Source: an uncultured Anaerolineae bacterium (lineage in GTDB: Bacteria > Chloroflexota > Anaerolineae > Anaerolineales > Villigracilaceae). From it: DNA of 57,707 nt. This document shows positions 1 to 7,661 of the stretch, piece after piece. Numbering within the stretch: the stretch's first letter is position 1; every line of letters begins with the position of its first letter. The translations under genes and the position numbers were made by a program. The stretch spans positions 1-57,707 of the forward strand of contig CAILYI010000149.1 of the NCBI GenBank assembly GCA_903838415.1, given 5' to 3'. The notes under the pieces are model-generated. The model saw only the letters and a list, made by a program, of their open reading frames with translations, did not search any database and was not told where the DNA came from.

Positions 1-2
1 CT

Positions 3-728
3 CCCATGCCGGTCAAGGAAGCCATCCTGACGACTCTCTCCAACCGCCCGTTCTGGATGGTGATGGGCCTCTATCTCTTCAGTTGGACGACCGCCAGCAT
101 CCTGGCCGCGATTCTGATTTATTTTGCCAATTACTATCTGCGCGTTCCCGAACAAGCCAATTACCTGGTGCTGGTTACTGAGTTTTCTGCCATCCTGTTC
201 ATCCCGCTCTGGGTCTGGGTCTCCCAAAAACTCGATAAACGCCGCGCCTTCATCCTCGGCAGCCTCTCCTGGATCGTGGTTCTGCTCGGAATATCAGCGC
301 TCAACCCAGACCAGGTAGTCTGGACCTATATCCTTGCCGTGCTGTGCGGCTCCGGGCTGGCGACTGCTTTTGTCATCCCCTGGTCGATGGTTCCCGACAT
401 CATCGAATACGATGAACTCAAAACCGGCCAGCGCCGCGAGGGTTCCTACTATTCTTTTGCCTCGTTTTTCCAGAAAATGGCGACTGCCATCGCGATCTGG
501 GCCATGGGACAGGCGTTGAGCGTCACTGGCTATATCACCCCCACGTTGACCAATCCGGTCCCGGTTCAGCCTGAAAGTGTCTTGTTCGCCATCCGCCTGT
601 TTACCGGGCCGATCCCGACCGTTTTGCTGGTTCTGGCGATCGTCTTTGCCTGGCGCTACCCGATCACCCGCGAGAGCCATCGCGCAATCCGCGACGAACT
701 CGCGCAGACCGTGCTCAACCAGAGCTAG
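3..728 (+). CDS. GPH-family sugar:cation symporter (MFS), 3' part
   Basis: C-terminal half of a glycoside-pentoside-hexuronide:cation symporter (MelB type), an inner-membrane protein that imports glycosides with H+ or Na+. The reading frame is open to the window edge, so the start lies outside; the ATG at 6 is unlikely to be the true start. About six hydrophobic segments are visible, half of the usual twelve. The signature near residues 128-146 (MVPDIIEYDELKTGQRREG, counted from the ATG at 6) is the cytoplasmic loop typical of this family. Substrate cannot be told from sequence, but the GH31, GH42, GH4 and GH116 genes elsewhere in the window make a plant-type oligosaccharide plausible. Confidence 0.85.
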   Translation, partial: PMPVKEAILTTLSNRPFWMVMGLYLFSWTTASILAAILIYFANYYLRVPEQANYLVLVTEFSAILFIPLWVWVSQKLDKRRAFILGSLSWIVVLLGISALNPDQVVWTYILAVLCGSGLATAFVIPWSMVPDIIEYDELKTGQRREGSYYSFASFFQKMATAIAIWAMGQALSVTGYITPTLTNPVPVQPESVLFAIRLFTGPIPTVLLVLAIVFAWRYPITRESHRAIRDELAQTVLNQS

Positions 729-1050
729 CAGTCTGTCAATCTTGAATTTGATACAGGCATCGGCCATAGTGAACCGCCAATCCATTTTGCGTAACGGCCC
801 CAAAAGGATAAAAAATTGGCGACACCTGGACGTTCATACTCATAACCTATCCGTTCAACTTGCCCAGGGCTGGCCGGTCTCGGCTGATTGACTTCGCTGA
901 TCAATCGTTTGCTGGTTTCATCCATCCGACAGATTGGATTTGAGTACATCTGGCTGAAGAAGCGCATCTACCAAAGATAAGGTTAGCCAGTGTTCCGGCC
1001 CGGCGTCTTTTTGAACAAACGCCTAAATGTTAACCATTTGATTGCATCAA
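729..1050. other. Intergenic region without recognised gene
   Basis: About 320 bases between two converging genes. I see no coding signal in either strand. Near 1003-1024 there is a short weak inverted repeat (GGCGT...ACGCC) with an A/T-rich middle, and at 1039-1053 a 6-bp repeat (TGATTG/CAATCA) overlaps the stop codon of the leftward gene. Either could help end transcription, but neither has a convincing T tract. Confidence 0.4.
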
Positions 1051-1539
1051 TCATTCCTTCACGACGGGTATCGGTTTTTCAGGAACGTGGCCACTTTTGT
1101 AGACCAGGATTGTGCGCTTAAACTTCATCACCACGGTTCCGTCTTGTTTGAAGCCAACCGTTTTGATCTCAACGATCCCCATGTTGGAACGCGATTTGGA
1201 CTCGCGGGTGCTCAACACCTCGGTCTGCGCGTAGAGCGTATCTCCTTCAAAGACAGGCGAGGGCATGGTAATTTCCTGCCAGCCCAGGTTGACAGCGTTT
1301 TGCGAAATATCGCTGACGGAAAGGCCCACGAGTATAGCCAGGGTCAACGTTGAATTCACCAGGGGTTTGCCAAATTCGGTTTGGGCGGCATAATTGTGGT
1401 CGAAATGAATCGGGTTGGTATTATTTGTCAGCAGGGTGAACCAGGTGTTATCGGTGGTGGAAATGGTGCGTCCAATCTGGTGGCGAATCACCATTCCGAC
1501 TTGAAAATCTTCATAGCAATTTCCGGCAGAGTTGTTCAT
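1051..1539 (-). CDS. MaoC-family (R)-specific enoyl-CoA hydratase-like protein
   Basis: A 162-residue hot-dog-fold hydratase, probably adding water to a 2-enoyl-CoA in the cytoplasm. The hydratase-2 motif is visible at about residues 38-50 (TNNTNPIHFDHNYA). The His is kept, while the usual catalytic Asp position reads Asn. As I recall, related mesaconyl/itaconyl-type hydratases also vary there, so this need not mean loss of activity. It lies 50 bases downstream of the acyl-CoA dehydrogenase gene on the same strand, as expected for consecutive steps of acyl-CoA oxidation. Both are divergent from the GntR regulator gene. The exact acyl substrate is unknown; a short or branched acyl group is an inference from the neighbours. 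Confidence 0.85.
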   Translation of the reverse strand: MNNSAGNCYEDFQVGMVIRHQIGRTISTTDNTWFTLLTNNTNPIHFDHNYAAQTEFGKPLVNSTLTLAILVGLSVSDISQNAVNLGWQEITMPSPVFEGDTLYAQTEVLSTRESKSRSNMGIVEIKTVGFKQDGTVVMKFKRTILVYKSGHVPEKPIPVVKE

Positions 1540-1589
1540 AGTTTAATTCTCCTTGTTTCTTGCATCCATTGAATTTTGGCGTTGTAAGA

Positions 1590-2759
1590 CTAAAACGAAC
1601 GCGGCATCCCCAAAACGTGCTCAGCAATAAATGACAAAATGAGATTGGTGGAGATTGGCGCTACCTGATACAACCGCGTTTCACGGAATTTGCGCTCGAT
1701 GTCATATTCAGACGCAAACCCAAATCCACCGAAGGTTTGCAGACAGACATTCGCCGCCTGCCAGGAGGCATCCGCCGCCAGTAATTTTGCCATGTTGGCT
1801 TCGGCGCCGCAGGGTTTCCCCGAGTCGAATAGTTCAGCCGCTTCATAGCGCATCAAGTCCGCTGCGCGTATCTGGGCATAAGCCTGGGCAATAGGAAATT
1901 GGATTCCCTGGTTTTGTCCAATCGGGCGGTCGAATACCACCCGGTCCGTCGAATACCCGCGCGCTTTGTCGATAAACCAATAACCGTCCCCAACACATTC
2001 AGCCGCAATCAAAATACGCTCGGCATTCATGCCGTCGAGAATGTATTTGAAGCCCTTTCCTTCCTGCCCGATCAGGTTTTCGGCTGGAACTTCGAAATCG
2101 TCGAAAAATAGTTCATTTGTTTCGTGATTAACCATGTTCCGGATGGGTCTGATCGTTAACCCTTTACCTCCGTTCTCTCTCAAATCGACCAGGAAAATGG
2201 ACAGGCCATCAGTTTTTTTTGTAACCTGTTCGCGCGGGGTGGTTCGCGCCAGCAGCATCATCAAATCCGTGTGCTGCACCCGCGAAATCCAGACTTTCTG
2301 GCCATTCACAAAATAGCGGTCGCCCCGTTTTTCGGCAATGGTGCGGGTCTTGGTGGTATCCGTCCCCGTTGTGGGCTCGGTGACAGCAAAGGATTGGAGC
2401 CGTAATTTGCCTGACGCAATCTGCGGCAGGTATTTGCTTTTCTGTTCTGGAGATCCATGGCGTAAAAGCGCCCCCATGATATACATCTGGGCATGACAGG
2501 CTCCGGAGTTGGCGCCAGAGCGATTGATCTCCTCCAGGATGACCGAAGCCTCCACCAGGCTGGCTCCGCCTCCGCCATATTCTTCAGGAATTAACGCTGA
2601 TAGCCATCCAGTCTTGGTCAGGGCCTGAATGAATTCGTCCGGATACCCGGAGGCTTCTTCAATTTTCTGCCAGTAGCTGCTGTCATAAGCGCTACAAACG
2701 TCGCGGACAGCCTTCCTGATTTCGGTGTGCTGCTGAGTGCGGGGGTTGATATCAGCCAT
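1590..2759 (-). CDS. Acyl-CoA dehydrogenase
   Basis: A 389-residue FAD enzyme that would oxidise an acyl-CoA to the 2,3-enoyl-CoA and pass electrons to an electron-transfer flavoprotein. The flavin/substrate motif FAVTEPTTGTDT lies at about 124-135 and the family's C-terminal end (RLYQVAPISTNLIL) is present. The Glu usually used as base near the C-terminus (EGT motif) is missing. A Glu at about 247 in NAERILIA matches the helix-G base of isovaleryl-CoA and long-chain dehydrogenases, so a branched or long acyl substrate is suggested. A good AAGGAG ribosome site precedes the ATG. First gene of a leftward pair with the MaoC hydratase, under the shared regulatory region of the GntR gene. Confidence 0.92.
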   Translation of the reverse strand: MADINPRTQQHTEIRKAVRDVCSAYDSSYWQKIEEASGYPDEFIQALTKTGWLSALIPEEYGGGGASLVEASVILEEINRSGANSGACHAQMYIMGALLRHGSPEQKSKYLPQIASGKLRLQSFAVTEPTTGTDTTKTRTIAEKRGDRYFVNGQKVWISRVQHTDLMMLLARTTPREQVTKKTDGLSIFLVDLRENGGKGLTIRPIRNMVNHETNELFFDDFEVPAENLIGQEGKGFKYILDGMNAERILIAAECVGDGYWFIDKARGYSTDRVVFDRPIGQNQGIQFPIAQAYAQIRAADLMRYEAAELFDSGKPCGAEANMAKLLAADASWQAANVCLQTFGGFGFASEYDIERKFRETRLYQVAPISTNLILSFIAEHVLGMPRSF

Positions 2760-2856
2760 TTCTTTTTCTCCTTAATTCCGATTTGTGAGCGCTGTTGGCG
2801 TACCAGACCATACTCAAGGTATGAATTGCTCTGACAGGGAAAGCTGATAAAAGGCT

Positions 2857-2899
2857 TTGACTTTTTGCCAACTCGCCAGTATACTGGTAGTATACTGGC
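2857..2899 (+). promoter_or_regulatory. Promoter with overlapping palindromic operator for the GntR gene
   Basis: A near-consensus promoter reads rightward: -35 TTGACT at 2857-2862, a 17-base spacer, -10 TATACT at 2880-2885. Overlapping the -10 is an inverted repeat, GCCAGTATAC (2875-2884), TGGTA, GTATACTGGC (2890-2899); within it CCAGTATACTGG (2876-2887) is itself a perfect palindrome. A further partial half-site (AGTATTGGC) follows at 2902-2910. FadR-type GntR proteins bind short palindromes of this kind, so autoregulation and control of the divergent acyl-CoA dehydrogenase pair are likely. Confidence 0.75.
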
Positions 2900-2937
2900 G
2901 GAGTATTGGCTCGTCAAGTCATCATCAAGGAGCGTGT

Positions 2938-3591
2938 ATGATCAAGCGTGAATTGAACCAGCAAGCCTACGATGAAATTCGGCGTCGCATTTTGGATGGT
3001 GAATTTCTTCCATCCAGCCCGCTTTCAGAGTATCAGCTTGCGGCAGCTTTGAATTTGAGCCGGACTCCCGTGCGTGAGGCGATCAAGCAGCTTGAAAAAG
3101 AAGGCCTGGTGTGGTCGATTCCCAACAAGGGCACCTTTATCGTCGAATTATCCGCCCACGATATCATGGAAATTTACCAGGTTCGGGAACGCCTGGAGGG
3201 GTTGGCGGCCCGTATCGCGGCGGAACGGATGTCGGGGAGAGATATTGAGCTGCTTGAGCAGGAAATTTCCATCACAAACGAATTGGAATTCGCCGGGCGG
3301 ATAAATGAAATCCTTCAATGTGATGTCCGTATCCATAAACTTATTATCGCTTCCACCCAAAATGTCAGGCTTGGCGCAATCCTGGCAACGCTGGACGATC
3401 AAATGCACCGTGTAAGGGCAATTTTCCCCCAATCCCCAGAGTGGCTGCATGCCACCATTCAAGATCATGCGCTGATTGTAGCGAAAATCAAGGAGCATGA
3501 TGGCGCGGGCGCTGAAAGCGCCATGGAAGAGCACCTCCGTTCTGCGTGTGAACGCGCTGTGCAGATTCTCCTGCCGCTGCGCCGAAATTAA
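2938..3591 (+). CDS. GntR-family transcriptional regulator, FadR/FCD type
   Basis: A 217-residue repressor-like protein. The N-terminal winged helix covers about residues 1-70 (LNLSRTPVREAIKQLEKEGLV is the recognition region), followed by an all-helical FCD ligand domain to the end. FCD domains usually bind carboxylates or acyl-CoAs with a metal. The start was set at 2938 because AAGGAG at 2927-2932 sits six bases ahead; a longer frame from 2857 would run through the promoter and operator. It stands between the leftward acd-maoC pair and the rightward 2-oxoacid oxidoreductase operon, and 18 bases separate it from the first oxidoreductase gene, so it is probably their shared regulator. Confidence 0.93.
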   Translation: MIKRELNQQAYDEIRRRILDGEFLPSSPLSEYQLAAALNLSRTPVREAIKQLEKEGLVWSIPNKGTFIVELSAHDIMEIYQVRERLEGLAARIAAERMSGRDIELLEQEISITNELEFAGRINEILQCDVRIHKLIIASTQNVRLGAILATLDDQMHRVRAIFPQSPEWLHATIQDHALIVAKIKEHDGAGAESAMEEHLRSACERAVQILLPLRRN

Positions 3592-3609
3592 GGTACTGGT
3601 GGTGAAAAA

Positions 3610-4176
3610 ATGAAAGATACCCGGTTCGAAATTCGCGTTGCAGGCTTCGGTGGTCAAGGAGTAGTGACCATAGGCAGGGTTCTGGGGGTTGCTTTTACAA
3701 TCCATGAGGGCATTAACTCGGTCAATACGCGTTCCTATGGCCCTGAATCGAGGGGTGGGGCTTGCCGGTCTGAAGTTGTGGCTTCCCAGGGTGAAATCCA
3801 TTATCCGAGCGTGCGCAAAGCGGATGTTTTGGTGGCTTTGTCGCAGCCCGCTTTGGATAAATACAAAGCGGATATGAAAGAGGGTGGGGTATTGCTCGTT
3901 GACCCCAATTCAGTGAAGGATATTCCGAAACATGTGGCCTGCCATGCGGTGCCAGCCATGGAGATTGCCCTTGCTGTGGGCAGTCTGAAATACCAGAATT
4001 CGGTGGTGCTGGGAGCGCTGGCCGCGCTTTTGAAATCGATGCTTAAAAAGGAATCGCTGAAATCGGCTGTAACTGAAAACGTCCCGCCCAAAACCATCGA
4101 GAAGAATCTGGAAGCCTTTGAAAAAGGCTGGGAGTACCTGGTTGCAGAGATGTCGAATGAAAATCCTGCGGGATAA
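3610..4176 (+). CDS. 2-oxoacid:ferredoxin oxidoreductase, gamma subunit
   Basis: A 188-residue gamma subunit of the pyruvate/2-ketoglutarate/2-ketoisovalerate ferredoxin oxidoreductase family. The motifs VAGFGGQGVVTIGRVLG (about 9-25) and the RSYGPESRGGACRSEV block (about 41-56) are typical. With the alpha, beta and ferredoxin subunits downstream it would form the four-subunit enzyme that oxidatively decarboxylates a 2-oxoacid to acyl-CoA, CO2 and reduced ferredoxin. The gene order is unusual because the MerB-like gene separates gamma from alpha. Confidence 0.92.
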   Translation: MKDTRFEIRVAGFGGQGVVTIGRVLGVAFTIHEGINSVNTRSYGPESRGGACRSEVVASQGEIHYPSVRKADVLVALSQPALDKYKADMKEGGVLLVDPNSVKDIPKHVACHAVPAMEIALAVGSLKYQNSVVLGALAALLKSMLKKESLKSAVTENVPPKTIEKNLEAFEKGWEYLVAEMSNENPAG

Positions 4177-4231
4177 ATCCGACTCATCCAGGTTCGACGC
4201 TGGCGTGAAAGGAAAAAATAAGTGAGTTTGT

Positions 4232-4918
4232 ATGGGAACAATCATCTCTGAATTTGACTTACAAGTTCGTTACCAGATCTATCATTTTTTTGTTAATCAT
4301 TGCGTTGCGCCTTCTTATCAGCAAATTGCCAATTCGCTCAATGCAGAAAATGAAAATGTGCGAGTTTCCTTTCATAAACTGCATGAGCGACATATGATTT
4401 TCTTAGAACGCAACAGTGATTCTATTCGCATGGCAAACCCTTTTTCGGCAATACCAACGAAATTCAAGGTAATCTCTGGGAATAAGCAATGGTGGGCAAA
4501 TTGCGCTTGGGATTCTTTAGGTATCGCCGCCGCCCTGAAAATTGACGTGCAAATAAAAGCCAGTTATCCCGATACACAAGAAACCGTGGATTTACAGGTA
4601 AATGATGGAATCGTAGACGGGAAAAAACATATTGTTTATTTCCCCTTACCGTGCAGCCAATGGTACGATGACTTGATTTTTACCTGAGCAAATATTTTGC
4701 TCTTTCGGTCGAAAGAACATGCTGAAACTTGGTGCGGTCAAATGCAAATGCCTGTTGGCGAATTATTATCCTTTGAACAAGTTTGGAAACTTTCTGAATT
4801 ATGGTATCAAGACCGTCTTTTGCCTGAATTTAAAGGACGCTCAATCGCAGAAGCGCACGAAATATTTGAAAAACTTGGTTTGAATACAGGTTTTTGGCGG
4901 TTTGATAGTTCAAGTTAA
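4232..4918 (+). CDS. MerB-like organometallic lyase with probable selenocysteine (TGA at 4685-4687)
   Basis: One continuous frame of 228 residues if TGA at 4685-4687 is read as selenocysteine 152; otherwise a 151-residue fragment. The N-terminal 65 residues look like a winged helix, as in MerB. WANCAWDSLG (about 88-97) keeps the catalytic Cys91 and Asp94, matching MerB Cys96 and Asp99. The TGA falls in IFT-TGA-ANILLFRS, aligning with the second catalytic cysteine of MerB (Cys159). The frame continues without a break through a conserved C-terminus (LFRSKEHAETWC, about 157-168). A hairpin with a GGTC loop follows at SECIS distance. MerB cleaves carbon-mercury bonds; here the substrate is unknown. 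Base composition is visibly A/T-richer than the flanking oxidoreductase genes, suggesting transfer. The ribosome site is weak. The alternative is a recent nonsense mutation. Confidence 0.8.
4701..4716 (+). promoter_or_regulatory. Putative bacterial SECIS hairpin
   Basis: TCTTTC-GGTC-GAAAGA forms a perfect 6-bp stem (7 if the inner G-C pair is counted) with a GGTC apex at 4707-4710. The first apical G is 20 bases after the TGA; in the E. coli fdhF SECIS, as I remember it, the GGUC apex starts at base 19. SelB recognises such a loop in known cases. A competing hairpin, GAGCAAA-TAT-TTTGCTC (4686-4702), shares two bases with this stem and covers part of the TGA. Confidence 0.7.
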
Positions 4919-4961
4919 AAATGCGGCTCTCGTAAAATGCACCGAACAAAAGGATAAGTTA

Positions 4962-6155
4962 ATGGATGAAGTTGAAAAAAAATCCCCCGCTGACCTGTCT
5001 CGCCCTACCATCAAGGCTGGCAGGCATTACCTTGAAGGCAGCGAAGCCTGTGTCGAAGGAGCACTGCTGGCAGGTCTGAAAGTCTATGCGGGATACCCCA
5101 TCTCGCCCGCTTCAGAAATCATGGAACATGCAGCCCGACGACTTCCGCAGTTTGGCGGGCGCTTCATCCAAATGGAGGATGAAATCGCCGCTGTTTGCAC
5201 CCTGATTGGCGCTTCCTGGGCCGGCGCAAAAGCGATGACGGCGACTTCCAGCCCGGGTTTTTCGCTGATGCAGGAAGCCATCAGTTTTTCGATCATGACC
5301 GAGACGCCGCTGGTGATTGTCGATGTCCAACGACCGGGGCCCGGGCAGGGATATATCACCACCAGCCAGGAAGATGTGATGCAGGCCCGCTACGGACATC
5401 ACGGAGAGGCGCCCATCATCGCCCTGTCTCCCAGCTCGGTGCAGGATATGTTTGATCTGACCATTGAGGCTTTTAACCTGTCTGAAAAATGGCGAACTCC
5501 CGTCTTGATCATGGCTGAAGAAACCGTGGCGCATATGCGTGAGCAACTGATTGTGCCTGATTTGGAGACGATTGAACTTGTCGGGCGGAAAAAGCCCCAG
5601 GACCTGGGCATTTCCCCGGAAGCCTATCTCCCTTATGGACACGATATCGTGCCTCCGTTGGCGAATTTCGGGGAAGGGTACAACATCAACCACGTCTCCC
5701 TGGCGCACAGCGAAGATGGGGGTGTTGGCAACTACTCTCTAAAGGTTCACAGGGAAAATATTGAACGGCTCCATCAAAAAATTGAAGGAAATGTGAACGA
5801 AATTGCCCGGGTCGAAGCCCTGTTCCTGGATGATTGCGAGCATGTGCTGATCTGTTATGGTTCTGTGGCCCGAACCGGACTGGAAGCCGTAAATGAAGTC
5901 CGCGAGGTTCATGGCATTAAGGTAGGATTTATCCGCCTGGTGACTTTGTGGCCCTTCCCGGAAGAAAAATTGCGGAACCTGATTTCAAGGGTAAAGACTG
6001 TTTTTGTTCCCGAGATGAACCTTGGGATGATGAAACACCCCATCACCGCAGCCCTGCGGGATAAATGCGATCAGGTTATCTCCATTCCCGAAATCGGAGC
6101 CTTGCACACCCCCGAAAAGCTGGTTGAAAAAATCTTGGAGATGGCAAAATGCTAA
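4962..6155 (+). CDS. 2-oxoacid:ferredoxin oxidoreductase, alpha subunit
   Basis: A 397-residue alpha subunit carrying the pyrimidine-binding and C-terminal domains of the thiamine-diphosphate enzyme. The block VYAGYPISPASEIMEH (about 42-57) and the RPGPGQGYITTSQEDVMQARYG region (about 124-145) are typical of 2-ketoacid oxidoreductase alpha subunits. The start at 4962 is preferred because AAAGG lies about nine bases upstream; an upstream in-frame start would overlap the end of the MerB-like gene. It overlaps the beta subunit gene by seven bases. The substrate class (2-oxoglutarate, branched 2-oxoacid or pyruvate) cannot be fixed from sequence alone; the neighbouring dehydrogenase favours a branched-chain 2-oxoacid. 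Confidence 0.93.
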   Translation: MDEVEKKSPADLSRPTIKAGRHYLEGSEACVEGALLAGLKVYAGYPISPASEIMEHAARRLPQFGGRFIQMEDEIAAVCTLIGASWAGAKAMTATSSPGFSLMQEAISFSIMTETPLVIVDVQRPGPGQGYITTSQEDVMQARYGHHGEAPIIALSPSSVQDMFDLTIEAFNLSEKWRTPVLIMAEETVAHMREQLIVPDLETIELVGRKKPQDLGISPEAYLPYGHDIVPPLANFGEGYNINHVSLAHSEDGGVGNYSLKVHRENIERLHQKIEGNVNEIARVEALFLDDCEHVLICYGSVARTGLEAVNEVREVHGIKVGFIRLVTLWPFPEEKLRNLISRVKTVFVPEMNLGMMKHPITAALRDKCDQVISIPEIGALHTPEKLVEKILEMAKC

Positions 6156-6973
6156 AGCACCCGATGCTCAAATATGTCAAAGAAGAGGGCCCCTCTGGGA
6201 TGCGATTTCCGCATATCCTGTGCCCAGGCTGCGGGGCGGGCCAGGTGCTCAACTATACATTGCACGCTGTCGATGACCTGATCAATCAAACCGGGGCGAA
6301 AAAAGATGATTTTGTGTTCATCTCCGGGGTTGGTTGTTCGTCGCGACTCACCAGTCATTATCTGGATTTTGATTCCGGCTGGACGCTGCACGGTCGGGCG
6401 CTCCCAATTGCAACCGGCGCACTCCTGGCGAATCCTGATCTGAAGATTATCATTTTCACTGGAGATGGTGACGCCGCGGCGATTGGCGGGAACCATTTCA
6501 TTCATGCTTTTCGCAGGAATATCGATGTTACGGTAATATGCGTGAACAACGGTTTGTATGGCATGACCGGGGGCCAGGTTGCCCCAACCACTTTGCCATT
6601 TGCAAACACCCCCACCACACCGTATGGCAATATTGAAGATGCCTTTGACCTATGCAAGTTGGCTGAGGTGGCTGGTGCCTCCTACGTCAGCAGGTGGATA
6701 ACCGCCCAGCCGATTCAGATCATTAAAGCGATCAAGAAGGGTCTCGCTAACAACGGCGCATCGTTTATCGAAATCCTGTCCCAGTGCCCGGTTCATGAAC
6801 ACGAAACTCCCGTGGCATCGATGAATGCTCTGAAGGAGCTAACGGTACCTGTCAAGCAGGCGATGGGTAGCGACAAAATCCCGGTTGGCGAACTTCATTT
6901 CGCGCCGCGTCCCACCTGGACTGAAAAATATGAGGCTGTCATTGAGCAAGCAATGAGGCAAGCTCATGATTGA
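6149..6973 (+). CDS. 2-oxoacid:ferredoxin oxidoreductase, beta subunit
   Basis: A 274-residue thiamine-diphosphate-binding beta subunit. CPGCGAGQ (about 24-31) supplies cluster/cofactor cysteines, GDGDAAAIGGNH (about 108-119) is the diphosphate-Mg motif, and NNGLYGMTGGQVAPTT (about 133-148) completes it. At 274 residues it has the usual length of the short beta subunit. It overlaps the alpha gene upstream and the ferredoxin gene downstream by a few bases, so all are translated together. Confidence 0.94.
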   Translation: MLKHPMLKYVKEEGPSGMRFPHILCPGCGAGQVLNYTLHAVDDLINQTGAKKDDFVFISGVGCSSRLTSHYLDFDSGWTLHGRALPIATGALLANPDLKIIIFTGDGDAAAIGGNHFIHAFRRNIDVTVICVNNGLYGMTGGQVAPTTLPFANTPTTPYGNIEDAFDLCKLAEVAGASYVSRWITAQPIQIIKAIKKGLANNGASFIEILSQCPVHEHETPVASMNALKELTVPVKQAMGSDKIPVGELHFAPRPTWTEKYEAVIEQAMRQAHD

Positions 6974-7178
6974 AATTGTCATTAATTCGAATTATTGTAA
7001 AGGTTGCAGTATCTGCATCGACTTTTGCCCCAGGGATGTTTTGCAACCGTCGAAAGAAATTAATGCGAAAGGATATACTCTGCCTGAGGTCGTCAACATC
7101 GAGGCCTGTACCCAATGTCAATTGTGTGAAATCGTATGCCCCGACCTGGCGATTGCGGTAACGCCCAAAAACAAATAG
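6966..7178 (+). CDS. 2-oxoacid:ferredoxin oxidoreductase, delta (ferredoxin) subunit
   Basis: A 70-residue protein with two CxxCxxCxxxC-type [4Fe-4S] motifs: CKGCSICIDFCP (about 11-22) and CTQCQLCEIVCP (about 48-59). It would carry electrons from the beta subunit to free ferredoxin. It overlaps the beta subunit gene by eight bases. Confidence 0.93.
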   Translation: MIEIVINSNYCKGCSICIDFCPRDVLQPSKEINAKGYTLPEVVNIEACTQCQLCEIVCPDLAIAVTPKNK

Positions 7179-7192
7179 GCGAGGAGGAAGAC

Positions 7193-7648
7193 ATGCAAGA
7201 AAATAAACCTTTCAGCAAGCCCCATCACATCTGCATTGTTGTAAACGATATCGAAAAAACCAAAAGCTATTACGAATCTATCGGCATCGGACCGTGGATG
7301 GAATACCCTCCACTGGCTGAATATATCAGGCTCAATGTGATGGATGAAAAAGCCTTTTTTGCCTGCCGTTTTGTCTACACAAAAATTGGCGACCTGCAGC
7401 TCCAGCTTGTTCAACCCGGTGAGGGCAGGACGATTTACAGGGAGTTTCTTGAAAAGAAGGGCGAAGGCGTTTTTCATATCGGTTTTGAAGTAGCCGATAT
7501 CGGCGCGGTGGATGAGCAATTATCAGGCGATGGGCTGAAAGTCCTTGCCAGTGGCCGCCGCGATGATGGGTCTGGTTTTTCCTATTTGGATACCCGGCAG
7601 GATGCTGGTGTAACCTTGCTGATTCGGCAAACCAAACAACAAGCCTAA
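7193..7648 (+). CDS. VOC (glyoxalase/methylmalonyl-CoA epimerase-like) protein
   Basis: A 151-residue vicinal-oxygen-chelate protein with two beta-alpha-beta-beta-beta units, starting HHICIVVNDIEKTKSYYE (about 10-27) and, in the second half, FHIGFEVADIGAVDEQL (about 85-101). His and Glu positions fit metal binding. The start was set at 7193 behind AGGAGG at 7181-7186. Members range from glyoxalase to methylmalonyl-CoA epimerase; next to acyl-CoA genes, an epimerase or isomerase acting on a CoA ester is plausible but not shown. Confidence 0.85.
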   Translation: MQENKPFSKPHHICIVVNDIEKTKSYYESIGIGPWMEYPPLAEYIRLNVMDEKAFFACRFVYTKIGDLQLQLVQPGEGRTIYREFLEKKGEGVFHIGFEVADIGAVDEQLSGDGLKVLASGRRDDGSGFSYLDTRQDAGVTLLIRQTKQQA

Positions 7649-7661
7649 TTTTGGAGCAAAT

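Noticed and set aside
725..967. 80-codon open frame on the minus strand
   Set aside because: No ribosome site and no recognisable sequence.
4685..4699. Frameshift or split gene in the MerB-like protein
   Set aside because: Both halves are in the same frame and share one continuous coding run, so a shift is not needed; only the TGA interrupts it.
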